DNA of 64,000 bases from Paralvinella palmiformis (taxonomy: Eukaryota > Annelida > Polychaeta > Terebellida > Alvinellidae): NCBI GenBank assembly GCA_025642065.1, contig JAODUP010000034.1:758501-822500 (forward strand), in the 5' to 3' direction. Position 1 is the first letter of the stretch; every line of letters begins with the position of its first letter. The notes beneath the pieces were generated by a model. The model searched no databases. It had not been told where the DNA came from and saw only the letters and a program-made list of their open reading frames with translations. Below are positions 1-12,299 of this stretch, one piece after another. Position numbers and translations under genes: made by a program.

Positions 1-781
1 AAGTATAAATAAAATTTAAATAAGTTTAAAATCATTACCAAAGAGTTTTTCAAGAACAGTTGACACGATCACACGGATTCAATCGCCATGTATTTCATTC
101 TCAGTATTTATTTCATTCTCGGGTTATATATTTACTGTTTTTCTTCAAGTTTAAACTCACTACTGAACCATTTTAGTTGATGTAATTTTCTAAATGTTAA
201 AATACAGGCGGTTAACTTAAAAATAGTAGTGTATGCACTTTATAACCTGCCTCAGCTAAATAATGTCACACTCATTAAAGTGGTTTATGTAGTATGACTT
301 ATGAGGGCCATAATACTACATTCTGTATCCACTTTTAATAAGATTGACAAATTTCAGAAGGAACTTTCCTTCTTCTGAACTAATTTTTTTCAGCAATGAC
401 CAAATCTTATACAGTCTAACCTCACTTTTATACCAACCTTGGGACGTGGCTGAAAGTTAGCGTTGTGGTGGGGTGGCATTAGAGTGGGGGAGGCATATTC
501 GGCAGACAGCACTGCGGGTGGTTAATTACATGTGGCTTTTGATTTTTCCCCCCTTTTTGTTTAAAATCCCAATTCACTTTATTTAATATACGCCTAATGA
601 TCGGCACCTAATGACCTTGACAGGTGATAATTTACCCACATATATCTTAAATTACCAGATCCTGGCAGTAGCTCATTACAAATATATCTAGAACCTTCAG
701 GTAAATTATGTTTTTGGATTTATGGATTCCTGATGGTGAGTGAACTATAGCTGGTGATTCACTACCCAGTGCTTTCACATG

Positions 782-782
782 A

Positions 783-836
<54 letters not shown>

Positions 837-837
837 G
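782..837. repeat. (CA)n-(GA)n compound microsatellite
   Basis: A run of ACACAC (about 782-800) passes directly into GAGAGA (801-837) with one GGGA interruption. Confidence 0.95.
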
Positions 838-1953
838 CATTTGCTCTGGTCCCTGTGAGTGATCAAAGTGATTTTTTGCCTAGCCCTGAGTAAGGTCCCA
901 CAAACACTAGTATAAGCTGATGTGTTGATTTATCATCACAGAAGTCATCCGGGATTTAGTGTCAATTAGACAAAATTATTATTATTCATTCATTTCTGTC
1001 AGTTCTACCAGGAGTTCCTACTAGGATTCAGCTACCACAGGAAAAGTACCAGTTAACACTTTATAGAGTGTGAAATTTGCCAATAAATGGTGGGAAAATG
1101 GTGCAATTTAAATGCTAAAATTCTCAGATATAATGAGATTATTAAATGATAAATCTAAATCTTATTATAGAAGTCTATAGACAAAATCAGATAATCCCAG
1201 ATCAATTGATAATAAGATACTTTGCCATAAAGATATCACACAGACAGGTGTCTGTCACAGCTGACTGACACCTGTATAATGACTGTCCACTCTATCATAA
1301 TTCACAGCAGTTAATTTCCAGGAGAACACCACTAGGACATCAGCTTAATGTGCTTTCCTTTCCGGATCATTATCAATGTGAGTTGGTTTCATTAAGCTTA
1401 CATAAATGAACACCTGATCCTGGGACTTGTTTGTTCCAATAATATAACAGCTTATTAACCATAAAATGACAGTTTAAATTTGCCTGATTTAGGACAGTAA
1501 TTAATAAAAACAATTATCTATAAAGCAAACAAATCTTGATGTTTCTGCATGTAGGTGTGGAAAGAAGCAGGCCTCCGAGTAATGTACTAAATAACTAGGG
1601 TATACATTCTCCATACTTTATGTAACCAAGACCTGGCCCATATACCAGCAACTCTTTCACCTTGAATAACTAGAACCTAAGGTTTTTAATAACTCCTTCA
1701 TTGGTTAAAAAGATGAATTCTCTGTTTCTGACCAACTACAAAAATCAAATCAAAATGAACCACACCCTTAACAAAAAAGGGAATATTCATTCAAACAGTC
1801 AAATAACAGCAGGACAGACCTAACATATATGTCGCATTTCCTGCACCAGATTCCAATTCTGGCACGAGGTTTAACAATATCACAGGAATGATGCCAAGGC
1901 ATGCTTTAAAAGCAACCACATTACCATGGTTCCTACAGCCAAGGAAATATTAT

Positions 1954-2376
1954 TTTCCAGGACATTTCCAGGACAAAATTTCCATTTTTCAGGACAGAGT
2001 ATACAAGATTTAAAGGTAATAAATTACGACATGTGCAAAAAAGCATACATTTAGTTAATGTATGATCAATTATTGACCTTTTATGGTACAGCCTCCTCTT
2101 CACCCCTTCTAGCTGTCTGATCCACCCACTTTTATTTAAATCTTAACTAACATGGGATATCAAGACTATATACTGGTACTCTTTTTCTTCTACAATCGAA
2201 GTTTCCTTCTACAGGCATAATATTATTTTCAGGCATTTTTGTTCCAAGTGAATTTGTTTTCATGGGCAATATTTTTTTCAGGACATTTCCTGATTTTATC
2301 AAATTCCAGGACATTTCCAGGATCTGGAAAATGAATTTGTTATTTACCAGGTTTTCCAGCACACGTGGGAACACTG
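1954..2376 (-). mobile_element. hAT-like repeat fragment, CAG(T/G)GTTCCCA family
   Basis: Read on the - strand, the block starts at 2376 with CAGTGTTCCCACGTGTGCTG, continues with AAAACCTGG, and repeats the phrase CCAGGAAATGTCCTGGAA. A + strand relative starts at 21179 (CAGGGTTCCCAGGTGTCCTA...AAAACCTGG). The CAGNG terminus is typical of hAT elements. No intact far end or target duplication was found, so the limits are approximate. Confidence 0.45.
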
Positions 2377-2491
2377 AGTACCTGATGGTTTTTGATAAAT
2401 TCAGTACACGTTTGTACTCTTGGGTTATTTGCTAGTTACATGCCGAGATCAGAAAAGCTAGCCGTTGCTAACAATCTGTCTGAATTTCATG

Positions 2492-5400
2492 TTAATTCAT
2501 AAAGTAAATTAACTTAAACTGATGTTTAGTGTGAACATGGATGGGTATATTTGATGTAGGATATTTTGCATGATCAGAATTAGTGTTTTCTTGTGTTATG
2601 GCCAGTTCTAAATCTTCCCTATTCATCATTGCCCCTGATGGTAATCCCAGTTGGTGTACCATTTTCTCTATACGGTGCCCCACATTTGCTTCCAGCTAGT
2701 AAAGATGCTTGATTAGATCTACATTATTATCGATATTACTATTACTGCAAATCACATAACTATTATGGGGCACCTATTCGAGTTGGTGACATACCTGTAC
2801 AGCATGATACAATGTTTTACTGTTCCATCTTTGGTTCATTGCTGTTTGCGACTGTGGAACTATCTGAAAGTGTATAAAATCATCATAAAACCTTCATTAA
2901 ACCACCGTTTGTTGAAATAGAAAATAACTTTAATGTCACATGACTGCCGAAGAGCTCAATCAACTTATTTATATCCTTATTTTGTTACAGGAATATTCAA
3001 CTGTTATTTAAACTAAGCAACAGATTCCAAAGCAACAAATTATTAATTAATTACAACGCAGCAAAACCTAGCCTTATATAAAGGAAAATACATTAATAAA
3101 ATAGTAGGAGGGAGTAAAATTGTGCTGGCAAAACTGAAAAATGAAACACACATCTAACACAAGTTTAAATTAATTTTGCATATCTTCAGCGAACACCATT
3201 TACATTGTCCCAGATTGAATTAATGGAACTGGTTTCATGTGATATTAAACTGAGGCAGAACTGTCATTTATGAACAACGAATACTTGAGAAATGTGTAAT
3301 AATGTATCTAACATCTAACTCACTATTATAAACATAATACACCAATATTCTTGAGTCAAGGTAAAAACCAAATTAGCAACTGACCATTTGAAATATCTGA
3401 AGTAAACTGGCTGGAACTGAATGAAACATATTGTAACTTGTACTTGACAATAATTATTTATACAAGTAAAACCCAATTCTATATGATTTCTTTTGGTAAC
3501 ATAAGACACAGAATGAACCAATTTCATTCAGAAAATGCCAGATGATGATTGATGTTTTACGACCACTTTTGTGCACATGGTAGGCTAAATGGGCCGAGCG
3601 ACCTCCAACGGTAATGAAGCGAAGTCAAAGATGAAACAACCTTCAGATATGCCCACGCCAAGATTCGAACACGGTGGTAGTGATTTGTGATCCAACATGC
3701 TACTGCTAGACCACGGAGGCGCCCAGTGCAAAATGCCAGAGAATGTCAAAGCGATGATTGAGCAGTCTAGTCAAATTACTACAACCTGTTACTAGTCATC
3801 AAATAACCATTTAGGATTACCAAGTCAATGGTCTAACTATCATACTGCACATCTTAACATGGTAACGATCCGGAATGAATATTGTTAATTATCACTCCCT
3901 TCAAGAAAAAGTCATTACTTTCAGACCGGAATGTTCACATGTTAATTCTGAGACTAAAAATAAAACTACAAACAAATTCTTTTCAGATGTCATCCAAATC
4001 CTAAAACTTGTCAAACTTTCGCACAAAGAAGACAATGTGTCCGTTTTGTGCCAGTTTTGGAATGGGTCAGTTGAAGGGTAAATCTTGCCAGATAATATGG
4101 AATATATATGGTAAATATTAGAAGGACATTGGTATGTGAGTTTTGGTTATATACAGGAATACATGCTGTACAACAGCACAAAGTAAATGCTATCAATCAC
4201 AACATAAATGATCTGATTACCCATAAGCTATAGATATGCTGATATACCCATCCCAGTGTCTGCTCCAGTTGAACTGCAATGCCAACCACAATGTGGGCTC
4301 TTTATGGGGTTTATCATAAACCAGATCACATTAGGTTCACACTTATACTATGTTCCTACACTGATCTAAAATGCATTGTTCCACATATAAACTGCTGAGC
4401 TGCCATCATGTATAGCTGTATCTAAATAACGAAGGGGATTCGGCATTAATATTTGTCATCAGCAAAACACAGGACTGTAAACCCCATTAATACTTTCATC
4501 AGAAAAAAACCAACTAAAATCCAATTAGACAAAGAAAGAACAAAGACAGTAAATGTCTGCATTCATTTTTTTTTTAATAAGTCCCACAATACCAAGTTCT
4601 GATTTAATTAAATATTTGACAGTTACAAAAACAAACCAAAGTTGGGAGAGATCTCCAGGAAAATCTTATTAAAAACAAGAGCTATGCATACGTAGTCAGT
4701 GTAATGGTGATGCTAATAATAATAATAATAATAATAAATTTATTCTGAAATATAACATGAATGTATAGTAAAACTTACCCTGTTGAAGGCTTGCCTAAAA
4801 TGTTTGTCTCCATTTACACAGAACAGGTTTTTCGCAATGCTGATTCCGAAGTTCAGTGGCACATACAACTTCTCCAATGGATCAAAGACGTTTTCAAAGT
4901 TCTTCGGATAATTTGAATCTGTTTTATAGACAATACAGAGTGTAGCCTGTAGGGCATTACTTTATAAATTAACATACCAAAATGTATATACATTTCACTG
5001 ACGGAACTGATATTACTCATATCTGTACATTTTTGGGTAAAGCTTTTTACAAAGTAATTCTGTACATCATGAAATTCTATATATAATGGAATTTATACGC
5101 AAAAATGCCCAAAATAGTTTTCCTAATGTTTCTAAATAGTGATGGTTGACATTTTTTCTTTTTATAGAAAAGGTTAAATCCACAGAAAGGCATACACTTT
5201 CAACACCTTCAACATTTATTAGGACTGCTATCATATAATTTATCAAATTATCAAAAAAAATAGTTTTGCTCTGTTTTAATACTGTTGTTCATAAATACTT
5301 TCAAATCTTTTATGATAAGCAGGTCACTGGCAGTGTTCTTGCACTGCATGGTACCAGATTTGTTTTATTGTGATGCCAGATTATTTGGAAAATTGAGTTG

Positions 5401-8400
5401 GCTGTAGATTTAAACAATTACTGTAGCAGGTCTATTATATGTACTCTGATTTATTCATCAAAATGCGACAGTGTTTGCTCAAGTGACATATTTTAGTCAT
5501 AGTGACAAGATGGAGGTTGTGTCAAATAAAACTGAAGTTGCACACAATGTTTTGCTGTAATTATTTTAAGTTAGACCAGTTTTTTATTCTATGTACAGTA
5601 ATGTGCCTTATTCTTCCATGTATAACGCATTTCCCCCCCACCCTTTGTCTTGTTTGTTTTGGGGGTCTGTAGTATACACCATAACAAAGTTTTTTTCAGA
5701 CTTGTTGCCGAGATAACTGAGGATCCTTTAACTTTGATCGAACCTTTTCTATATTATGTAATAAAATATTTGATTAGAGTTTTACTGATACTCTGTATGT
5801 GTTGTTTCATCTATTTCGGCATATTTCAAAGTTTGTACAAAGCCACATGTGTTTATTCTGTGTTTTTTTATGCCTTCGGTTGAAGCGCCATCTATTTGAA
5901 CATCAGGGTGTCAAACATGGGTGTCGCACATGTAAAGGGAATGATATTAGGAGTACTATTCGCCTCCAGCACACAAAGTAGTAGGGATGCCACCGATGTC
6001 AGGTCGGTTGAGCCAGGGTTGCACATAGATGCTGTCTCCCAACGGAATCGACTGTACTGGATTAAATTTCCCTGGATGATAATTGGAGAAGTTTGCACAA
6101 TCGCGTCTTGCTGCCTTTGTTGTTCGTGTTCGCTCCTTCTCTTTGTCAATGTAAGATGCCCACTTCTGATTGACACAGATAATTCCCATTTTGGTGATAT
6201 AGCTTTCATTAAGAAAGTGACCCCCGTACTCTAAATATATTTAACATCCAGCTGCAGATTTTCTGGTTTTCTCCTGTGCGTTATACCACAAAACTTGGTT
6301 TTTCCAGACTAATTATAACTTGCCTTAAAAAAATTGCTACACAAATTAGGCAATTGCTAATCAATGTTCCCTGACATTGATCTTAATACGTTCAAGACTC
6401 ACTGCCTTCAAAGAGCTATAATCTAGGCATAAGTTTAAAGCCAATGACTCTGGAATGTTGTCTGATGACATTAATGGCAGTGAACCATTTACAAGACCAA
6501 GTACCACCGTGGATGATGCGTTGTCACAATATGATGAGGTGGTATGTAGTATTATCCACAAACATGCACCATTTAAAAGCCACACCGTTGCCTTGCACCT
6601 TACAGCTCTCTGGTTTACTGATGAGATCAGGGCTCAATATTGAGACTTCCCTGGGGCAGGTGTTGGTGCTGGTCGAGTAAGTGCATGACGTACATAACTT
6701 GTCAGCCAAGGCAAGTTCGTATTTAACACCTACCACCGTATACACTACTAAATAAATACGTTTCAAACTCGTGAAGTGTGAGCGCAAGGGCACAGCCATA
6801 TTTGTATCACTTGTTGACATCACATGACCATACAGACTCACCACCTGGTGGTCAAATTTAAAACTGGCGTCGTTTCATACTCCTCTATTCAATGTAGGAA
6901 TTTATACTTAAGAATCGTCCAGACAATACCATTAGACTTCAGGTTGTTCAACGTTTTCCTTATCTAAGATACCATACAGTGGTGCTTGCCCTTAGGCAAG
7001 TAAAATAATACTAACTTGTCCCACATGACAAGTTCCTAAAAAAGTTAAGGTAGAGCCCCAGAGATCAGTGAAGCTAAACGTGTCATCAGATAACATGAAA
7101 GAAAATGAAGAACCTGCCTACCTCTTCACCAGCAGATTACACCTGAAGGATCTCATTGATGCCAACACAGCATCTTGCTTCAGTAGTAAAATCAGCCAGT
7201 GTGCAGTAGATCAGAAAACAGTCTTTAAGATTGTGAACAAAATCCAACATACAATGGATGATTGCTCTCTGCCATCAAGTTCTTTAGCAACTGAACTTGG
7301 TGAAACATTCAATCAGTTCTTTCTGACAAAAAGTGGAAGAATCCACCATGAACTCAAAAGTGACATCGCTGATGGTCCATGCCTTGATTTGGAACTGACA
7401 GCAGAACCACTACGCCATTCTGAAAGTAATTAGGAAATCTTTTTCCGTTTCTTGTTGCCTGGATCCATGGTCTAAATGGTTACTGAAGGAACATATCCAT
7501 CTTATTGTCCCTTTTAATACCAATATTGAGAAAAAGTATAGTTTAGAGGGGAACGTTCTAGGTTGTCTCAAGGAAGCCATTTTAACCAATTTACTGAAGA
7601 AATCTGGTTTAGATCTCGAGTCCTTATCATCCGATATCTAACCTTTCCTTTGTTTCAAAATTGATTGAGACAATCATTGCAGTATGTATAAACAAGCACC
7701 TAATGACCTGTGATATGCATGAAACCATGTAATCTGCCTACAGCGTATTTCATAGTACTGAATCATCACGCCTATGTGTCCCAAAAACAATTCTTAGTAC
7801 AATGGATAGGGAAAAAAATGTCTTAGTGCTGCTTAATCTGTCTGCAACTTTTGACACCACAGATGATGAAATTCTCTAACATTGTATACAGACTAGAATG
7901 GGTAAAGAAGGAACAGCTCTGACATGACTCAGATACTATTTAGCATACCACAACTAGAAAGTGATGATCAATGATGATACACTCTCAACTCCAGTCCATC
8001 GTCCTTTCGGTGTACCACAAGGGTCCTGCACCCTCCTATATTCTCCATATATCATGCCCTAACTATCGCGGATATCATAAAAAATTATGATACTGAGTAT
8101 CATTTATATGTGGATGAAACCAGACTCAATCTACCTTTTGATCTTAACCCTTCTGTTTCATCTGACAGAAAACCCCCAAAAATGGAGCGTTGCACAGTTG
8201 AAATTCAGGCATGGATGACGACAAATAACTTGAATTGAACAGTGACAAAACAGAATTCATCATACTATCATTACCCTTCAATTGTCAAGACATTAATGTT
8301 GAACATATTCGGGCGGGAACTGCTGCTATCAGTCCTGCCTTTTTGTCTGTTCACAATCTGGGAGTTGTTTTTGATTGTCACTTAACTAAGGGAAATAATG

Positions 8401-10316
8401 TCTGAAAGGTCTGTTCTCCTGCTTTTTACCATCCGAGACACATCGGGTCCATTAGAAAAGCACTAACCCACGGTGCTGTTGTAGCTCTGGTCCATGCTTT
8501 TGTGTCCTGCAGCCTGGATTACTGCAACTTATGGCTCTCGGGTATACCCGAGAAACTACTGCATAAACTCCGAGAAGTACAAAATATGTCAGCCAGAATG
8601 ATGGCAGGGACCAAAATCTCCAATCCTAGAGCCTACAGTGGTTACCTGTGGAACAGCATATTAAGTTCAAAGTCCTACTGTTTATTTTCAAAGCACTGAA
8701 TGGTGTTGTACCCTTGTCTATTAGAGATTTGTTGACTATCCATGAACGACAGTGGCAACTACGGTCTAGTCCTAACAATATTCTTACACACCCCAAGACT
8801 CGCCTCAAAATGGCCTGGACAAAGAGACCAGACTTTCATCTACCAAGATACAACTGTATGGAATGCCCTCTGAGAATCAATCATATAGTGAAGACAGTTT
8901 CAATATTCAAATGCCATGTAAAAACCTATTTATTTCAATTGGCTTATTCATAATCTATTAATATCTGATCATGTATGACTGTAATATTGGCTAACCTTAA
9001 TGTGTCCATCATATTTATTATAATTGTTATTATTATCAATGTACAGCTTTCTAGATATTTGACACTTAATAAATGCTTTATTATTAATATTATTAAATAA
9101 ATTTGTTCATCAACATACAATGTCTATGATGAATAAATGTATGAAACAATGTCAACAGGAGGCACATATTTACAATTGTTTGTTTTGTAAATAACTGTCA
9201 TTCCAGACTACAGTCATAATATAGTCATCATGAAGCAATGCTTGCTATCACAATGTGGCAATGCCGCAAATTCAGCTGGGGCACAATCAGATTTTCTGGC
9301 GGCCTACAGAAATAGCACATTATGGAGTTTGAGGTTCAAGAAATACCTGTTATAAATTAGTCAAATCACAATCAGCTTTTGACGGCTACAAAAATCATTG
9401 CACATTATATACTTCATGGAGGTTCATGAAATACCTGTTATAAATTAGCCAAATCATGACACTGAGCAAAACATTAATTGTGGCATAATATACATCTTGA
9501 ACTATTTCATGACAGCCAATCATGGTCCAGTGTGAAGCCTTGTTTATTCAACCAAACAAATCCTCAATTAACTGTCTCTTATACTGGTCATGCATGTTGT
9601 GTACTGATGAACAGATTTATTTCTCTATGAGCATTTTCTCTTTTCTGATAAAGTATATAAGGTACTAACGTCTAAATATGCTTTATCAGGAAAATACCTC
9701 CATTTGGTAAACTGCCACAATGGAGCTGTCTGGACTGATACTGGGATATGAACTCAAATAAATTTTAAAGCAGAAAAAACCTTGCCAGTTATCTCGCGGT
9801 CGTGTCATGGCCAGGACTGAAACCTGTGAACGCCCACATACCACGTTCTAACCCACTAGGTCAAAAATGTTCCTTCGTAGCTTGGACTTTACCAAGAGAG
9901 GATTTTCAATTTGCAATACAGTAATATCAAATAGAATTCTGACGTGCTTAGTTTTCTATGTTGATGCCCTTATTTCAATGCTAAATAATAATGCTATTAT
10001 ATTATTTTTAATGGCTTAGAGTAACTTCAATGTAGAATATACAGGCTCCATTTATACATGTTTAATACACTAATAATAATAATAATACTTATCATGAATA
10101 TCTGGAGCATTTGGAAATTCTTAAAACTGACAAGACAAACAGAACTCCTAACCTTCAAGCTTTCGCGTATGTTTGCTAAACTCAACATCATGCTGGATGG
10201 AAAGTTTAGCACATCCAGTGATCACTTTATCTGGATTGATCTTCACATACTGAGGTGGTCCATTTACCTGCAACACAGGATTAGTCTCAGCTGTGTCAGG
10301 TGGCATCTCTGGAAGT
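2492..10316 (-). CDS. Unidentified gene, partial; three candidate 3' coding exons
   Basis: I do not recognise this gene. Candidate exons in transcript order are 10316-10153, 4946-4779 and 2695-2492. Exon 10316-10153 (acceptor TTTTTCCAG, donor GAAG|GTTAGG) encodes a Pro-rich start and then PPQYVKINPDKVITGCAKLS. Exon 4946-4779 (acceptor CCCTACAG, donor AGG|GTAAGT) encodes 56 residues including NFENVFDPLEKLYVPLNFG and ending HFRQAFNR. Exon 2695-2492 follows in phase 0 (LEANVGHRIEKMVHQLGLPS) and reaches a TAA at 2492-2494. The last two exons join in frame. The first ends in phase 1 and does not fit the second, so at least one exon between them was missed. The 5' end is also not found. A helix-rich cytosolic protein seems likely; the NFG...FCVNG...FR pattern faintly recalls the end of TM7 in peptide receptors, but no membrane segments accompany it. 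Confidence 0.55.
3545..3725 (-). mobile_element. tRNA-derived SINE
   Basis: The reverse strand carries a Pol III A-box-like stretch (TGGTCTAGCAGTAGC, near 3700-3714) and a B-box-like stretch (GTTCGAATCTTGG, near 3658-3670) with tRNA spacing. The sequence beyond is not part of a cloverleaf. The lack of a paired acceptor stem argues against a functional tRNA. Confidence 0.6.
4710..4740. repeat. (AAT)n microsatellite
   Basis: Nine or so TAA units at 4710-4737, next to the exon at 4779-4946. Confidence 0.9.
5892..6209 (-). other. Open reading block of unknown origin (105 codons)
   Basis: Overlapping open frames on both strands cover 5892-6234, and the base composition is less AT-rich than its surroundings. 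The 77-codon - strand frame at 5956-6189 (KWASYIDKEKERTRTTKAARR, then NYHPGKFNPVQSIPLGDSI) reads like a hydrophilic protein, but I recognise no domain. It could be a retrocopy, a transposon gene fragment, or chance. Confidence 0.25.
6361..9095 (+). mobile_element. Decayed L2/CR1-like LINE (endonuclease-RT linker, RT and 3' end)
   Basis: Fragments in several frames follow LINE order. At 6455-6640 there is a linker with HAPFKSHTV...WFTDEIRAQY. At 7068-7433 comes FSSKISQCAVDQKTVFKIVNKIQ. Near 7990-8040 is the RT phrase VPQGS, followed by a decayed YxDD region near 8107-8130. A C-terminal block lies at 8648-8953 (FKVLLFIFKALNGVVPLSIRDLL ... KTYLFQLAYS). An ATT-rich tail near 9070-9095 closes it. 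Numerous stops and frameshifts mean it is dead. The reading is interrupted at about 6660-7045 by an unrelated insert. Confidence 0.8.
6660..7045. mobile_element. Insert in the LINE with short inverted ends (possible MITE)
   Basis: The LINE-like reading stops near 6645 and resumes near 7050. Inside, AACTTGTCA starts at 6697, and its complement TGACAAGTT ends at 7034; similarity continues inward (AAGTTCGTATT against AAGTTAGTATT). I could not find a clear target duplication. The identity as a small non-autonomous DNA element is inferred. Confidence 0.4.
9310..9470. repeat. Diverged direct tandem repeat
   Basis: Two copies of a unit of roughly 90 bases share GCACATTAT ... GAGGTTCA(A/T)GAAATACCTGTTATAAATTAG(T/C)CAAATCA. 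The second differs by small changes. No function is evident. Confidence 0.7.
9800..9875 (-). mobile_element. tRNA-like SINE relic
   Basis: The reverse strand shows TGACCTAGTGGGTTAGAACG (A-box-like) and AGGTTTCAGTCCT (B-box-like) at tRNA spacing. No 3' tail is seen. It is short and decayed. Confidence 0.4.
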
Positions 10317-10387
10317 CTGGAAAAATAGCAACAAATAAATGTTATGACGTGAATAAATTTAAATGAGTAACCTAACCAAAGGATCAA

Positions 10388-12299
10388 AGGTCACCCAAAA
10401 AGGTATAATTAATTAAATCAACCAGAACACACACAAGAAGACTAATCTATTTCATGTACACCATAACAGATGTCATACACTTGTAGATCAATGAACCGTG
10501 CATTTATCTGCCTTTTGTTAATCAAGTGACCTTTCTTGTTTTCTAATTTCCAGACTTTGTCAGCCTCAAGTTTGCAAAAACAAGACAGTCTACAGCACCG
10601 ACAACCATTCAACTTATACATTTTCTTCTCTTAGTTGCAAGATTCACAGCAATAACTCAAAGGAGAGAGCTGGTTCTTGATAAAGAACAAGAATCCATGG
10701 TATTACCCAGTTGGGAGGCTAATTCTACTTAGCACAGGCTAGCTCTTACAGCTTGAATGGTAAAGGTAACTGCACACTGTGGTCGTAAAAGTATAAATAG
10801 TAGGGATGTCTCATAGATAGGTATGTGATCCTAAATGATATTACTATATAATATAGTAATGTGTTTAAGGGAAATAGAGGTAGATCATAAAAACTGTACC
10901 TAGACAGTCTTTCTCATGGCCACCACTTCCCCCCCCCCAAAAGAAGATATCATAGGACAAGTAGTAGCAGTAGTAGTACCAGTCAAGTTTTATGCAGCTT
11001 CACATTTGCTGTGTATTTTTCCCAATGCTGTTAGTGTTATTCCTCATTGTAGATTCTCATTGTTTTCTAGTCAAACTCTCACTTACATACTCAGCAATGC
11101 AGAGAAAATACATTCTTTAAGTGACATTCTATCCATTGTAGACTTTTGTCCTCCACTTTTCATCCGCATACTTCACAACCACTTATACAAATGAGAACTC
11201 ACACTTTAAGAGTTGTAAAGATTAATATTAGTATAGAAAATATATATATCTCTCTCTCTCTCATACTCGCAGAACTCCCTATATAACTCTATATGCCCCC
11301 AATCCAACTTCAGAACTGGGCTTAAAGACCTAGAACCATACAGGGCAGTGATTGGCCAGTTAATAGGGTGGTTGTAATCTCCTCTAGGTAATTATCAAAC
11401 AGTAATAAGCATTACTGGGGAACACCACCACATGTACATGTATACAATTACAGGCCTCTGGATTTCAAATTTCAAGGTTAACACTCTTTTGGTTCCCCAC
11501 ACTGTGATCATTGGAACCCACCAGAAAGTGGGTTTAGGTTCTGTGAAAACAAGTAATGTAAACCCATTTTTAACACATTCGATTTAATTAAAGATATTTT
11601 TACTTCAACTGTATTTGTAACATAATTAACTGCACGGTAACCTGAATACAGATTTTTGTCTGTCACAATTACATGATGATACATCACTTTACTTCACTCA
11701 GGGCTGGGAAAATAATAGCTTGATTGCCATTTTGAGGCAAAATATGCTGCAGTCTTGTGTTCGTTTTTTGTCTAAAGGGTTTCAGCTGTTTAGGAGTTCT
11801 TTTTGGTTGGAAGAAATGCACAGTGAAAATAGATCAAGCTCATCTTTAAACATGGCGGAAAACAAATATTTTGGGACAACAAATGTGTTTGATTCACCTC
11901 ATCTATCCTATAGATAATTCTTCCTAGGCTCTACGTTAACTTTTTTGTCCACTTGTCATGTAGGGTTTGAGTCTAGTTATCTTGAGGCTGAGTTGAGTGT
12001 CTGCAAGTTTGTGATTAGATGTCAAGGAGTTACCGACTTGATCACTATACCAGGCATTGATTTTGCGGGCGAGATTTGTTAGGATTTATATTCGTTTGCT
12101 GATAACAGAAAAATGGTATCAAAACATATATTACACCTCCTTATATACAGTTTGATGCAACCTTATCATCATGTTGATTGCAATTTGTCTTTAGTTTGCA
12201 TATCAGTTACCTTTGTTGTCATTCTATCATGGCATTGGTTTGTCAAGTACTAGTTCAGATCTGCTTAGAATGGAATTACTCATTACATAAAGGTCAATA
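10388..12299. other. Intergenic or intronic, no recognised feature
   Basis: Apart from a short (TC)n run at 11249-11263 and a poly-C stretch near 10930, I see no coding, RNA or transposon signature. The frame at 10916-11194 has no recognisable domain. Confidence 0.6.

Larger units (their letters stand above)
1..2491. other. Non-coding, AT-rich; microsatellite and repeat fragments
   Basis: I see no credible coding sequence. A (CA)n/(GA)n array lies at 782-837. A small perfect inverted repeat (ACAGGTGTC...GACACCTGT) lies near 1234-1274. From about 1954 to 2376 there is a repeat rich in CCAGGACATTTCCAGGA, described separately. Confidence 0.7.

Noticed and set aside
4779..4946. G-protein-coupled receptor TM7 exon
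   Set aside because: A faint NFG...FCVNG...FR resemblance only. The segment is too polar, and the neighbouring exons show no membrane helices.
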